Source: Candidatus Roseilinea sp. (lineage in GTDB: Bacteria > Chloroflexota > Anaerolineae > J036 > Brachytrichaceae). Taken from it: a stretch of DNA of 35,704 bases. Location of the stretch: positions 1-35,704 of the forward strand of contig JANWYN010000081.1 of assembly GCA_025055235.1 (NCBI GenBank), read 5' to 3'. This document shows positions 1 to 9,721 of this stretch, one piece after another (position 1 is the stretch's first letter; each line of letters begins with the position of its first letter). A program made the position numbers and the translations under genes. The notes beneath the pieces are model-generated. The model had not been told where the DNA came from. It did not search any database and saw only the letters and a list, made by a program, of their open reading frames with translations.

Positions 1-103
1 GCTTTGTCGCGAGTCTGCAAAATCAAACCTTACCATTCGGATGCATTCCCCGGCGAGGCAGACGTTCAGGTAGGGGAGTGGGTGCATTTTCTAACGGGGG
101 CAT

Positions 104-172
104 CGCGCGGATTTGCGCAGCGGATGAATCCGCGCGCAACGCATGGCAAAGCCGGCGCACGGCCGGCTTTGC
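104..172. repeat. Two adjacent strong hairpins
   Basis: Bases 104-113 and 127-136 form a perfect 10-bp stem. The same stretch can alternatively fold at 120-133 as GCGGA-TGAA-TCCGC. Bases 146-156 and 162-172 form a perfect 11-bp stem (GCAAAGCCGGC) around a 5-nt loop. No T-tract follows, so neither is a textbook intrinsic terminator. They could terminate a gene to the left of the window or be members of an interspersed hairpin family. Confidence 0.6.
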
Positions 173-177
173 TGCAA

Positions 178-230
178 ATTGCCCGCGACTTCAGTCGCCG
201 GGCATTTTGCCTCCAGCGGGAAATACACCT
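178..230 (+). repeat. 53-bp interspersed repeat, copy 1 (upstream of prfA)
   Basis: This stretch matches 19334-19386 with no gaps and about 5 mismatches by eye. It contains a hairpin with a CGAC-TTCA-GTCG core inside GCCCG/CGGGC arms (181-203), followed by the conserved block AGCGGGAAATACACC (215-229). In both copies the repeat ends 29 bases before a TATAAT box, although the bases in between differ. It may be a mobile promoter-associated element or a regulatory site; the function is unknown. Confidence 0.65.
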
Positions 231-258
231 CAGCAACTTTGCGCCGATCCGCGGTGGT

Positions 259-264
259 TATAAT
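259..264 (+). promoter_or_regulatory. Putative -10 box (TATAAT) for prfA-prmC
   Basis: A perfect TATAAT occurs 29 bases after the repeat copy at 178-230. The -35 region is weak: TTGCGC at 239-244 gives only a 14-nt spacer. The assignment rests on the perfect hexamer and on the identical arrangement before dnaN. Confidence 0.45.
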
Positions 265-432
265 GGTGCATGTAATCATCGTGTTGCACTAGCCGCCTCC
301 ACCCAATGACGATCCGCAGGCCGGTCACGGTGCTGCGTTTGTCGCGTTGGCGAGGCGGCTTTTTTACGCCCATTCCCTTCGCCGCCGCGCTCTATCGCGA
401 GCGAAGATTGCGAAGGTTGTCTTCAAACGAAT

Positions 433-1497
433 ATGGAAGAAAAGCTCGCAGGCATCGAACAAAAATACGAAGAACTGGCACAACGGATGGCCGATCCATC
501 GTTGGCCAACGACTACGCGCGCTATGCTGAGTTTGCCCGTCAGCACAGTGAGCTGGAGCCGATCGTGCAGAAATACCGCGAGTGGAAGCGCGTCCGGCAA
601 GAGCTGGCCGATAACGAGGCGCTGGCCGAAGGCGACGATGAGCTAGCCGAGTTGGCACGTGCGGAAGCATCGTCGCTACGCGAACGCGCCGCTGCGTTAG
701 AGCAAGCGTTGAAACTCATGCTCGTGCCCAAAGATCCCAAGGATGAACGCGACGTGATCATGGAGATCCGCGCCGGCGCCGGCGGAGAGGAAGCCGCACT
801 GTTTGCTGCCGACCTCTTCCGTATGTATACCCGCTACGCCGAGAACCACCGCTGGAAAGTAGAGCTGATTGACGCCAACACAACCGGCATCGGCGGCTTC
901 AAGGAGGTCATCTTCGCCGTCAAGGGCAAAGGGGCATACTCGCGGTTGAAGTTCGAAAGCGGCGTGCACCGGGTGCAGCGCGTCCCGGCTACGGAGGCCA
1001 GCGGCCGCATCCACACCAGCACCGTCACCGTGGCCGTGTTGCCGGAGGTGGACGAGGTCGAGATCAACATCCCGCCCGGCGACCTGGAGATCGAGACCTT
1101 TCGCTCGCGCGGCGCCGGCGGCCAGAACGTGCAGAAGAACGAGAGTGCCGTGCGCATCACCCACAAGCCGACCGGCATCGTCGTGTCCGTGCAGGACGAG
1201 CGCAGCCAGACGCAGAACCGCCTGCGCGCGATGGCCATCTTGCGCGCCCGGCTCTACGAGATGGAGCGCAGCAAGCAGGCCAGCGAGCTGGCGCAGCAAA
1301 AGCGCGAGCAGATCGGCACCGGCGAGCGCAGCGAGAAGATCCGCACCTACAACTATCCGCAGAACCGGGTGACCGACCATCGCATCGGCCTAGACGTGTA
1401 TCGCTTGCCGGAAGTGCTGGCAGGCGACCTCGACGTGTTTATTGACGAGCTGGCCCTCCGGGAGCAGGCCGAGCGGTTGCAGGCGGCGGGGGTGTGA
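433..1497 (+). CDS. prfA: Peptide chain release factor 1
   Basis: Class I release factor of 354 aa, the usual RF1 length, which reads UAA/UAG in the ribosomal A site and triggers peptidyl-tRNA hydrolysis. The GGQ motif that enters the peptidyl-transferase centre is at residues 229-231 in [16 protein letters not shown]. The codon-recognition tripeptide is PAT (185-187) in [14 protein letters not shown], which marks RF1 rather than RF2 (SPF). The N-terminal third is charged and helical as expected. The ATG at 433 lacks a strong Shine-Dalgarno but agrees with family length. The gene overlaps prmC, whose product methylates the GGQ glutamine, so the pair is a functional operon. Confidence 0.97.
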   Translation: MEEKLAGIEQKYEELAQRMADPSLANDYARYAEFARQHSELEPIVQKYREWKRVRQELADNEALAEGDDELAELARAEASSLRERAAALEQALKLMLVPKDPKDERDVIMEIRAGAGGEEAALFAADLFRMYTRYAENHRWKVELIDANTTGIGGFKEVIFAVKGKGAYSRLKFESGVHRVQRVPATEASGRIHTSTVTVAVLPEVDEVEINIPPGDLEIETFRSRGAGGQNVQKNESAVRITHKPTGIVVSVQDERSQTQNRLRAMAILRARLYEMERSKQASELAQQKREQIGTGERSEKIRTYNYPQNRVTDHRIGLDVYRLPEVLAGDLDVFIDELALREQAERLQAAGV

Positions 1498-2429
1498 GGA
1501 ATTTCGAATTGGACGAAGACATCTGGACTGCTCTGCGCGAGGCGACTGCCCGGCTCGATGCGGCGCATGTGGACGCGCCGGCGACGACGGCGCGCTTGCT
1601 ATTGGCGCACGTCCTCGACCGGCCCAAGGAATGGCTGATCGCGCACGGCGATGTGAAGCTCGATGCCACGGCTCAGCAACGCTTCCGGTCGCTGTTGCAA
1701 CGCGTCATTGCGCATGAGCCGCTGGCCTACGTCCTCGGCCATCGCGAGTTCTACGGCCTCGACTTGATCGTGGATCGGCGCGTGCTCATCCCGCGGCCGG
1801 AGACGGAGATGCTCGTCGAGCTGGCGCTCAACGAATTGAGAATTGAGAATGAAGAATTGAGAAAGAGTGCCGGTCCCGATTTCTCAATTCTCAATTCTCA
1901 ATTCTCAATTCTGGATGTGGGCACGGGCAGCGGGGCGATCCCGATCGCCATCGCAACGCACGCGCCGGATGTGCGCATCCTGGCGACCGACATCAGCACC
2001 GACGCGCTCGCCGTAGCGCGCTTGAACGCCGAGCGACACGGCGTGGCCGACCGCATCACCTTGTTGCAGGCCGACCTGCTCGATGGCATCGTCGCGCTGC
2101 CGCCGATCATCACAGCCAACCTGCCCTACGTCACACGCGAGGAGATTGAGGGGCTGCCGCCGGAGATCCAAGCACACGAGCCACGCATCGCACTCGATGG
2201 CGGGGAAGATGGGCTGGCACTGGTGCGGCGCCTGTTAGAACAGATCGCGGCGCGCGCAGAGACGCACGATCATGCGTCTCTACTGCGCGCCGCCTTCCTC
2301 GAAATCGGCGCGTCGCAAGGGCCGGCTGCACTGGCCGCGGCGCAGGCCATCCTGCCGCATGCACATGCCGAGATCAAAAAAGACCTGGCCGGCTTGGATC
2401 GCGTGCTGGCGATTCACTTTCACGGTTGA
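1494..2429 (+). CDS. prmC: Peptide chain release factor N5-glutamine methyltransferase
   Basis: SAM-dependent methyltransferase (311 aa) that methylates the GGQ glutamine of release factors. The start is a GTG overlapping the prfA stop by 4 bases (GTGA), indicating translational coupling. An N-terminal helical domain (about 1-100) ends in the conserved [12 protein letters not shown]. The Rossmann motif I is [16 protein letters not shown]. The catalytic tetrapeptide reads NLPY (209-212) rather than the common NPPY; the Asn and Tyr that contact substrate are kept. Oddly, residues about 115-138, the linker between domains, are encoded by an inverted pair of heptamer arrays (1836-1908) that stays in frame and adds a low-complexity segment. 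The gene still looks functional. Confidence 0.93.
   Translation: MRNFELDEDIWTALREATARLDAAHVDAPATTARLLLAHVLDRPKEWLIAHGDVKLDATAQQRFRSLLQRVIAHEPLAYVLGHREFYGLDLIVDRRVLIPRPETEMLVELALNELRIENEELRKSAGPDFSILNSQFSILDVGTGSGAIPIAIATHAPDVRILATDISTDALAVARLNAERHGVADRITLLQADLLDGIVALPPIITANLPYVTREEIEGLPPEIQAHEPRIALDGGEDGLALVRRLLEQIAARAETHDHASLLRAAFLEIGASQGPAALAAAQAILPHAHAEIKKDLAGLDRVLAIHFHG
1836..1908. repeat. Inverted pair of heptamer arrays inside prmC
   Basis: Four 7-bp units (TTGAGAA, TTGAGAA, TGAAGAA, TTGAGAA) occupy 1836-1863. Four perfect units of the reverse complement TTCTCAA occupy 1881-1908. The arrays face each other across a 17-nt spacer and could form a hairpin with 28-nt arms. The whole block is read through in frame in the linker between the two PrmC domains. 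Confidence 0.9.
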
Positions 2430-2525
2430 ATTGATGATCCGAGCAATCTGCTGATGGTATTCCTCCTTCGCTCAGCCGTCGCGGGGAACTTTGGAGGCTC
2501 GATCCGAATGAATCTGTGCGCAGTA

Positions 2526-2569
2526 AGTGCAATTTGGGCGACCCAAGTTGGGGTCGCCCGGATTGCACT
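2526..2569. terminator. Large hairpin between convergent prmC and dps
   Basis: An outer 8-bp stem (AGTGCAAT 2526-2533 with ATTGCACT 2562-2569) encloses a 9-bp GC stem (GGGCGACCC 2536-2544 with GGGTCGCCC 2551-2559) and a 6-nt loop. It lies between two converging genes, where a bidirectional terminator is expected, but neither strand has a T-tract after the stem. Confidence 0.55.
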
Positions 2570-2581
2570 CATAAGATGCGA

Positions 2582-3115
2582 TCAGGCCTGCACGTGCGCC
2601 TCCAGGAACCACAGCCACTTGTCAAGGTCGCGCGAAACCTCGGTGAACAGGTCGGCGGTGTCCAAATCGCCGGCCTCGTCAGCGACATCTATCGCCTTGC
2701 GGGTGCTGGCAGCCAGCGCCGCGTAGCGTTCGGCCAGCGCACGTATGTGATCCATACCCGCGATCACGTCGGTCGGGTAGTCGGGCAAGGTGGACGCTTT
2801 GGCCGCCATGCGCACCGTGCCGGCGGCGTAACCGCCCAGCGCCGTGATGCGCTCGGCGATCTCGTCCACGTAGCCCTCCAGACCCTCGGCGAAGTCGTCG
2901 AACATCTCGTGCAGCGCGATGAACTGCGGCCCCTTCACGTTCCAATGCGCCTGCTTGGTCTGGCTCATCAAGTCGAACGTGTCGGCCAGTTGCTGGTTGA
3001 GCAGCGCGATCATCTGGCTGCGCACTTCAGCCGGCAAGTCGTTGCGCGTGTCGAAAGTCGCCGACGCGCCGTTCCGGCTGCTGGATCGCTTGGTCTTCAT
3101 CTCTAGCTTTGCCAT
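2582..3115 (-). CDS. dps: Dps/miniferritin, DNA-protecting ferritin-like protein
   Basis: Ferritin-like four-helix protein (177 aa) expected to form a dodecamer that oxidises and stores iron and shields DNA. All inter-subunit ferroxidase ligands are visible by pattern match to other Dps proteins: H57 (QAHWNVKG), H69 and D73 (ALHEMFDDF), D84 and E88 (YVDEIAER). The C-terminal helix DLDKWLWFLEAHVQ is typical. The Lys/Arg/Ser-rich N-terminal tail (about residues 1-25) could bind DNA, as in E. coli Dps. The start is ATG at 3115, served by AGGAGG (3125-3130), which lies in the last codons of clpC. The gene begins 4 bases after clpC, so the two are probably co-transcribed and translationally coupled as a stress operon. 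Confidence 0.93.
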   Translation of the reverse strand: MAKLEMKTKRSSSRNGASATFDTRNDLPAEVRSQMIALLNQQLADTFDLMSQTKQAHWNVKGPQFIALHEMFDDFAEGLEGYVDEIAERITALGGYAAGTVRMAAKASTLPDYPTDVIAGMDHIRALAERYAALAASTRKAIDVADEAGDLDTADLFTEVSRDLDKWLWFLEAHVQA

Positions 3116-3119
3116 CTTT

Positions 3120-5666
<2,547 letters not shown>

Positions 5667-5743
5667 GCTTGATCAATCTCAAGGGGGATCAGAGGTCAAG
5701 GATCAGAGCCGTTTGACAGCCGAGGATCGGTGACCGGTGATCC

Positions 5744-5799
5744 AACTTCAAACCCAAACTCAATCGAACAACACAACCCACGAATCACAACCCAATTTC
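5744..5799. repeat. Degenerate A/C-rich period-7 stretch upstream of clpC
   Basis: The stretch can be parsed as eight heptamers, of which CACAACC (5772-5778) and CACAACC (5786-5792) are identical and CACGAAT and CAATTTC related; the rest are weak. It may be a decayed member of the heptamer class seen elsewhere in the window. It lies in the 279-base gap between clpC and the toxin gene, which otherwise holds only a possible minus-strand TATAAT. Confidence 0.3.
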
Positions 5800-5886
5800 A
5801 TGCACGCCGCTCCGGGCGCTGTCGTCGGTCGTTCGATCGCAAGCATCCGAGGCGGCGGCGATGTGTGCTTCGTTGCAGCTTTGGGG

Positions 5887-5892
5887 ATTATA
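5887..5892 (-). promoter_or_regulatory. Possible -10 box for clpC-dps
   Basis: TATAAT reads on the minus strand (ATTATA on plus), about 220 bases before the clpC start and after the toxin stop codon. The -35 region is weak. If used, clpC has a leader of about 215 nt. Confidence 0.3.
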
Positions 5893-5945
5893 GCGACCGG
5901 TGTTAATGGAACGTCAGAGGCCGGTTGGAGCAGCATTGGCGGCGC

Positions 5946-6227
5946 TCAGCCCTCGCCGCGGCCGATGTTGCGCAGCACGCACACGAAGTGGTCGGGGTCG
6001 TCGCCGGCCAAGAACGAGTAGGTGAGGTGGTAGCCGTTGCCGAACGGCAGATCCCACACGTCGTACTCGGTCTTGCGTGGGTCGGGATCGCTGACGATGC
6101 GCACGTCGCGCGAGGGCTGGCGGGGCGACTGCTTGAAGCCGCGCAATGCCAGCAGCGCCTGTGCTTGGACGCGCGCGTCAAGCGCGTCGAAGGCTTGCAG
6201 GAAGCGGGCGGTGACGCGGAAGATCAT
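5946..6227 (-). CDS. RelE/ParE-type toxin of a type II toxin-antitoxin pair
   Basis: Small basic protein (93 aa) with the RelE/ParE-superfamily pattern: an N-terminal helical half (FRVTARFLQAFDAL) and a C-terminal beta half ending YHLTYSFLAGDDPDHFVCVL. RelE-like members cleave mRNA on the ribosome and ParE-like members poison gyrase; the sequence alone does not decide between them. The ATG overlaps the stop of the upstream gene by 4 bases, and that gene has the antitoxin-type C-terminal pattern. This antitoxin-first overlapping order is standard for such modules. Fold-level assignment is by resemblance only. Confidence 0.7.
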   Translation of the reverse strand: MIFRVTARFLQAFDALDARVQAQALLALRGFKQSPRQPSRDVRIVSDPDPRKTEYDVWDLPFGNGYHLTYSFLAGDDPDHFVCVLRNIGRGEG

Positions 6228-6520
6228 CGGCGCCTCCTGAACCGGCGCAGGGCCATCGCCAGCCGGTCGGCTTGATCAAGGCGCGCCGTGGGGTCGTTCT
6301 GCTTCAAGACGGCGATCAGGGCGTCTACGTCGGCGAAGTCCTCGTAGCGGCCGGCCTTCAGGTCGTCCTCGGCGTCGCGCTCGGCGCGGCGCCATTCGGC
6401 GGTGTAGAACCAGGCGTCTTTGGGGTTGATCCGGCGCGGGCGCGGTGGCTGCAGTGCGAACTCGATCGCGTCTATCAAGCCGATCAGATCCCACAGCGGG
6501 TTGCCGAACCGGTCGAACAT
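6224..6520 (-). CDS. Antitoxin of the RelE-like module
   Basis: Protein of 98 aa. Residues about 40-72 (WFYTAEWRRAERDAEDDLKA, then GRYEDFADVDALIAVL) match the toxin-neutralising C-terminal pattern common to antitoxins (W-x3-EW...E-AE-D-AGR--F-S-D). The N-terminal 35 residues (FGNPLWDLIGLIDAIEFAL) do not look like AbrB, Phd or ribbon-helix-helix DNA-binding domains. The C-terminus is unusually arginine-rich. It precedes the toxin with a 4-bp overlap. A GATACT box (minus strand, 6534-6539) lies 13 nt upstream of the ATG, and there is no clear Shine-Dalgarno. Confidence 0.65.
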   Translation of the reverse strand: MFDRFGNPLWDLIGLIDAIEFALQPPRPRRINPKDAWFYTAEWRRAERDAEDDLKAGRYEDFADVDALIAVLKQNDPTARLDQADRLAMALRRFRRRR

Positions 6521-6575
6521 CGCTTTGTCCCGAAGTATCGCCGAATTCCGGCGCGAACGGTAGGCACGTCGGCAG

Positions 6576-6615
6576 GCTTCGACGGCTTCGACAAGCTCAG
6601 CCGCCGGCTGAGCTT
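6576..6615. repeat. Palindromic repeat containing CTTCGACAAGCTCAG
   Basis: Two GGCTTCGAC-like units lead into CTTCGACAAGCTCAG. Bases 6593-6603 (AAGCTCAGCCG) and 6605-6615 (its reverse complement) form a palindrome with 11-bp arms. The end overlaps the stop codon of the 6615-6968 gene. A related copy lies at 14506-14551. It may act as the terminator of that gene. Confidence 0.7.
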
Positions 6616-6968
6616 CACCACCGCAGCCACTTCTCCGGCGTGATCTCGATCAGCGCGTTGTAGCTGCCGTCGGTCACGATGTCCCAGCCGTATTTTTGCT
6701 TGAATTCGGCCACTACGTCGTCGGGGTAAGGGCGCGGCAGGATGGCGGCGCGGCCTTCGGCGATGATCGGCTGGTTGCCGTCTTCCAGCGCCGCCGAGGC
6801 GCGCGGGTTGGCGGCGATGTTCTTGGCCTTCACCGACCGGCCTTCGGTGCAGATGTAGAAGCGCTCGCGCACCCACACGAACCAGATCGGCACGAGGTGC
6901 GGCCGGCCGTCCGGGCGGACGGTGGCCAGCCAGATGTTGCGCTCGGTGAACAGGCGGGCGTCGGTCAT
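6615..6968 (-). CDS. Pyridoxamine 5'-phosphate oxidase-like flavin/F420-binding protein
   Basis: Compact split-barrel protein (117 aa) of the PPOX/F420-dependent oxidoreductase superfamily. The N-terminal pattern WLATVRPDGRPHLVPIWFVW, then RFYICTEGRSVKAKNI and NPRASAALEDG, is the usual cofactor-binding strand order. Members bind FMN, F420 or biliverdin; the cofactor cannot be decided here, though an F420-reductase-like gene lies at 12369. The ATG start agrees with family alignments. The stop lies in a palindromic repeat. The gene downstream of the hydrolase is in the same direction, separated by a heptamer array, so an operon is possible but not clear. Confidence 0.8.
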   Translation of the reverse strand: MTDARLFTERNIWLATVRPDGRPHLVPIWFVWVRERFYICTEGRSVKAKNIAANPRASAALEDGNQPIIAEGRAAILPRPYPDDVVAEFKQKYGWDIVTDGSYNALIEITPEKWLRW

Positions 6969-6993
6969 GGGCTTTCGGATTATTGTGGGTCAA

Positions 6994-7028
6994 CCTCCAA
7001 TCCGCAATCTCCAATCTCCAATCCTCAA
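6994..7028. repeat. Heptamer tandem array, unit TCTCCAA
   Basis: Five consecutive heptamers (CCTCCAA, TCCGCAA, TCTCCAA, TCTCCAA, TCCTCAA) fill most of the 61-base gap between two minus-strand genes and end at the stop codon of the hydrolase. Confidence 0.8.
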
Positions 7029-7029
7029 T

Positions 7030-8163
7030 TCATTTCAGCCAGCGATCCAGCCAGGCGAACGCCTCCTCTTGCATCTCGACATTGAACTGGTGCGGCACAT
7101 CGTAGAAGCGGCAAGCGAAGCGCTCGCGCAGGCCGGCCTTGGCGTAGAGCGCCTCCAGCCGCGCGCAGGTGCGCTGCATCCCCTCCAGTGGGAACAGCGC
7201 GTCCTGCGCGCATTGCTGCACCATCAGCGCGCCGGGCATGCCCATCGCCGCCACGTCGCTCAGCTCCAGCCAGCCGGTCAGGCCGGGCACGTATTGCGCC
7301 CACGAGTGCCGGCCGATGTGCTCCGGCATCAGCTCGCACCAATCGGTCATCCAGCCCACCGTGACGGCGGCCTTGATCCGCGGATCGGTGCCGAATAGCC
7401 AGTTCGTCCGCATGCCGCCCATCGAGAGGCCCACGCAACCGATGCGCTCACGATCCACTTCGGGGCGCGAGGTCAGATAGTCCACGCTGGTGCGGTCGTC
7501 GTGCGACAGGATGCCCATCCAGGTCGCGCCGGCGGCGACGATGTGCCGCATCACCAGCTCTTCGAGCAGGCTGTAGGTCTCATTCACGCCGGGCACGCCG
7601 GTCTTGAATTGCGCGCGGCGCTGCATCTCCTTTACCAGCTCCGGCGGCGCCTGCTGCAAGTCCAGCCGGCGCTCGCCCCAGTAGAACGCATCAATCACGA
7701 TCACCACGTAGCCGCGCCGGGCCAGCTCGCCGGCGAAGGCGCGCCCGCCGTAGCCGCTCTGGCGGTAGGCGACCAGGTGCGGCGATTCGCGCTCCACTTC
7801 CACCAGCTTCTCTTTGCCGTGCACGTAGTAGCCGCCGTGGTCGTGCAGCGCGACGACGGCAGGCGCGGGCGCAGCCAGCTTTTTGGGAACCAGCACGTAG
7901 GCCGGCACACGCGACGACGGCGCGCTGGCGAACGTCACTTTCTCGCGCACGTAGTCGCCCTTGTCCACGACTTCGATTACCCGCGGGTCGAGCGGGGCCG
8001 GCGGCGGCGCGTAGCGCAGCAGTTCCAGCGCCTTGGCGCGGGCAGCCTCGCGCCAGGCGGCCAGATCGGTGAACTGCGGGTTGAGGAAGGAGAGCGCCGG
8101 CAGGTTGTGCTCGGCAATGGCCGAGACGAAGGGATGAAGGTTGCCGAGGGGTGGATGGGTCAT
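7030..8163 (-). CDS. Alpha/beta hydrolase, dienelactone hydrolase/acetyl-xylan esterase-like
   Basis: Alpha/beta hydrolase of 377 aa without a signal peptide, so probably cytoplasmic. The nucleophile elbow is GLSMGG, preceded by the usual strand and the oxyanion region VVALHDHGGYY. The C-terminal histidine candidate lies in YDVPHQFN, and an acidic residue in AQDALFPLEGM fits the triad. The insert containing FYWGERRLDLQQAPP is typical of large dienelactone hydrolase-like or abhydrolase-7 proteins that act on esters. Substrate is unknown. A GATAAT box 14 nt before the ATG and no Shine-Dalgarno suggest a leaderless or very short-leader mRNA. Confidence 0.8.
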   Translation of the reverse strand: MTHPPLGNLHPFVSAIAEHNLPALSFLNPQFTDLAAWREAARAKALELLRYAPPPAPLDPRVIEVVDKGDYVREKVTFASAPSSRVPAYVLVPKKLAAPAPAVVALHDHGGYYVHGKEKLVEVERESPHLVAYRQSGYGGRAFAGELARRGYVVIVIDAFYWGERRLDLQQAPPELVKEMQRRAQFKTGVPGVNETYSLLEELVMRHIVAAGATWMGILSHDDRTSVDYLTSRPEVDRERIGCVGLSMGGMRTNWLFGTDPRIKAAVTVGWMTDWCELMPEHIGRHSWAQYVPGLTGWLELSDVAAMGMPGALMVQQCAQDALFPLEGMQRTCARLEALYAKAGLRERFACRFYDVPHQFNVEMQEEAFAWLDRWLK

Positions 8164-8177
8164 GGTCTGTGGCGCGC

Positions 8178-8183
8178 ATTATC
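8178..8183 (-). promoter_or_regulatory. Putative -10 box (GATAAT) of the hydrolase gene
   Basis: The hexamer on the minus strand ends 14 nt before the start codon, so the transcript would have at most a few untranslated bases. No convincing -35 was identified. Confidence 0.4.
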
Positions 8184-8264
8184 GGGCATTCGACCGAGCA
8201 TTGCCCGCGGACACATCCACCGCGCCGAAGCGCCATCCACCAGCGCAAAATCACGCGATTTCGG

Positions 8265-9530
8265 CTACTTCCCGGCCACCTGGACGCCCACGGCATGGCG
8301 CGTCGGTGTGTCTTGTGGACGCAGCGCCGCCCTGCTGCCGACGACCAGTGCCAGCGCAAGTGCGATGAAGATCGCGCCGGTCCAATAGGGCGCGCCCGGG
8401 CCGATGGCGTCAAAGACCAAGCCGGCCCACAGCGGGCCGAACACCCGGGTGAGCGCGCCCAGCGATTGCGTCACGCCCAGGATGCTGCCCTGCTCCTGAT
8501 GCGACACCTGATTCGACACCATGCCGGTCAGCGTCGGCGTGGTCAGGCCGTTGCCCATGCTGAGCGCGCCGAGCACGGGGAAGAGCATCCAGGCTTGCGG
8601 GATGAAAGCGATCAGCGCGTAGGTCGCCACCTGCACGCCCATGCCGAAGATGGCCAGCCGGCGGTCGCCGAAGCGCGGCACCAAGCGCCGGATGATCACT
8701 GCTTGCATGATCACCCCGATCACGCCGACGAAGCTGAACAGGATCGCGTTTTGATTCGGCCCCCAGCCAAATCGCTCCAGCGTGAAGAGTGGGAAGTTGT
8801 TCTGCAGGCCGGAGAAGGCGAAGTTGAAGCCGAAGAAGGCCAGCAGCAGCGCGCTCAGGTTCGGGCGCTTGAACGCTTCGGAGAGCGCGCCGAATGGATT
8901 GGCCTTGGCGAAGGTGAGCGGCTCGCGCGTGCGCCGCTCGGCCGGCAGCGACTCGGGCAGGACGAAATAGCCCAGCACGACGTTGGCCAGGGCCAGCGCA
9001 CCGGCGAAGTAGGCCGGCGCAGACAGGTTGATGTTGCTCAGCAGGCCACCCAGCGCCGGGCCGATGATGAAGCCCAGGCCGAAGGCCGCGCCGATCAGGC
9101 CGAACGCCTTGGAGCGATCCTGCGGCGGCGTGACGTCGGCGATGAACGCCTGCGCAATCGAGATGTTGCCGCCGGTGATGCCGTCAATCACCCGCGAGAG
9201 GAACAACAGCCACAGCGCGCCTGCTGCGCCGAAGATGAAGTAGCCGATGGCCGTGCCCAGCAGGCTGATCAGCAGCACGGGACGGCGGCCGTAGCGGTCA
9301 CTGAGCCAGCCGAGGAGGGGCGCTGCCGCGAACTGGAAGAGCGAATACGATGCGCTCAGCATGGCGACGGCCAGCGCATCGGTGTTGAACTGCCGCACGA
9401 TGAACGGCGCGATCGGGATGAGGATGCCTACACCGAGCAGGTCAATGAAAACCGTGATGAAGATGAACGTCAACGCGCCCCGACCGGCCTTCGCTGGCGG
9501 CTGCGCGAGCTTACCTCCCTTCTCGAACAT
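8265..9530 (-). CDS. MFS transporter, TetA-like drug exporter
   Basis: Twelve-helix major facilitator (421 aa from this start). The loop 2-3 motif A is [14 protein letters not shown], and helix 5 carries [15 protein letters not shown], the antiporter motif C region, so a proton-coupled drug:H+ antiporter of the TetA(A/B/C) type is likely. An in-frame ATG exists at 9611, but ATG 9530 has AAAGGAG 9 nt upstream (minus strand 9540-9546) and gives the usual short N-terminus, so I prefer it. Substrate cannot be told; a multidrug or metabolite exporter is equally possible. Confidence 0.85.
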   Translation of the reverse strand: MFEKGGKLAQPPAKAGRGALTFIFITVFIDLLGVGILIPIAPFIVRQFNTDALAVAMLSASYSLFQFAAAPLLGWLSDRYGRRPVLLISLLGTAIGYFIFGAAGALWLLFLSRVIDGITGGNISIAQAFIADVTPPQDRSKAFGLIGAAFGLGFIIGPALGGLLSNINLSAPAYFAGALALANVVLGYFVLPESLPAERRTREPLTFAKANPFGALSEAFKRPNLSALLLAFFGFNFAFSGLQNNFPLFTLERFGWGPNQNAILFSFVGVIGVIMQAVIIRRLVPRFGDRRLAIFGMGVQVATYALIAFIPQAWMLFPVLGALSMGNGLTTPTLTGMVSNQVSHQEQGSILGVTQSLGALTRVFGPLWAGLVFDAIGPGAPYWTGAIFIALALALVVGSRAALRPQDTPTRHAVGVQVAGK

Positions 9531-9705
9531 GCGTACGAACTCCTTTGCTAGCAGCGATTGCCGATCATCCTCAGCAGATGGCCGCTCATTCGCAGTGCCA
9601 TAATGAAGCAAGTGGTTAAACGAACTAGATGATTCGCTGCGCGCGTTAGCGTCTGATTAAAGTTTGCATAGTGTTTGTTTAATAACGCGATTTGCTGCGC
9701 TTCGC

Positions 9706-9711
9706 TACAAT
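9706..9711 (+). promoter_or_regulatory. Putative -10 box (TACAAT) of amidohydrolase copy 1
   Basis: TACAAT ends 10 nt before the GTG at 9722. The paralogue at 11082 has the same hexamer 7 nt before its ATG. No good -35 is visible here. Confidence 0.45.
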
Positions 9712-9721
9712 CCGAGAACCT

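Larger units (their letters stand above)
1..432. other. Noncoding region upstream of prfA
   Basis: No convincing gene is visible in these 432 bases; the short open frames have no family resemblance or ribosome-binding site. The stretch holds two strong hairpins (104-136 and 146-172), one copy of a 53-bp repeat (178-230) and a TATAAT box (259-264). If transcription starts just after that box, prfA would have an untranslated leader of roughly 160 nt. The first 100 bases show nothing recognisable. Confidence 0.6.

Noticed and set aside
4..309. A 101-codon open frame at the left end
   Set aside because: It runs through the hairpins and the 53-bp repeat, has no Shine-Dalgarno and has no family resemblance.
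5667..5945. CIRCE or CtsR operator for clpC
   Set aside because: No TTAGCACTC-N9-GAGTGCTAA or CtsR heptad direct repeat could be found in the upstream gap.
8151..9551. A 466-codon plus-strand open frame opposite the MFS gene
   Set aside because: It is rich in Arg, Glu, Gln and His with no domain, and the opposite strand encodes a textbook MFS transporter.
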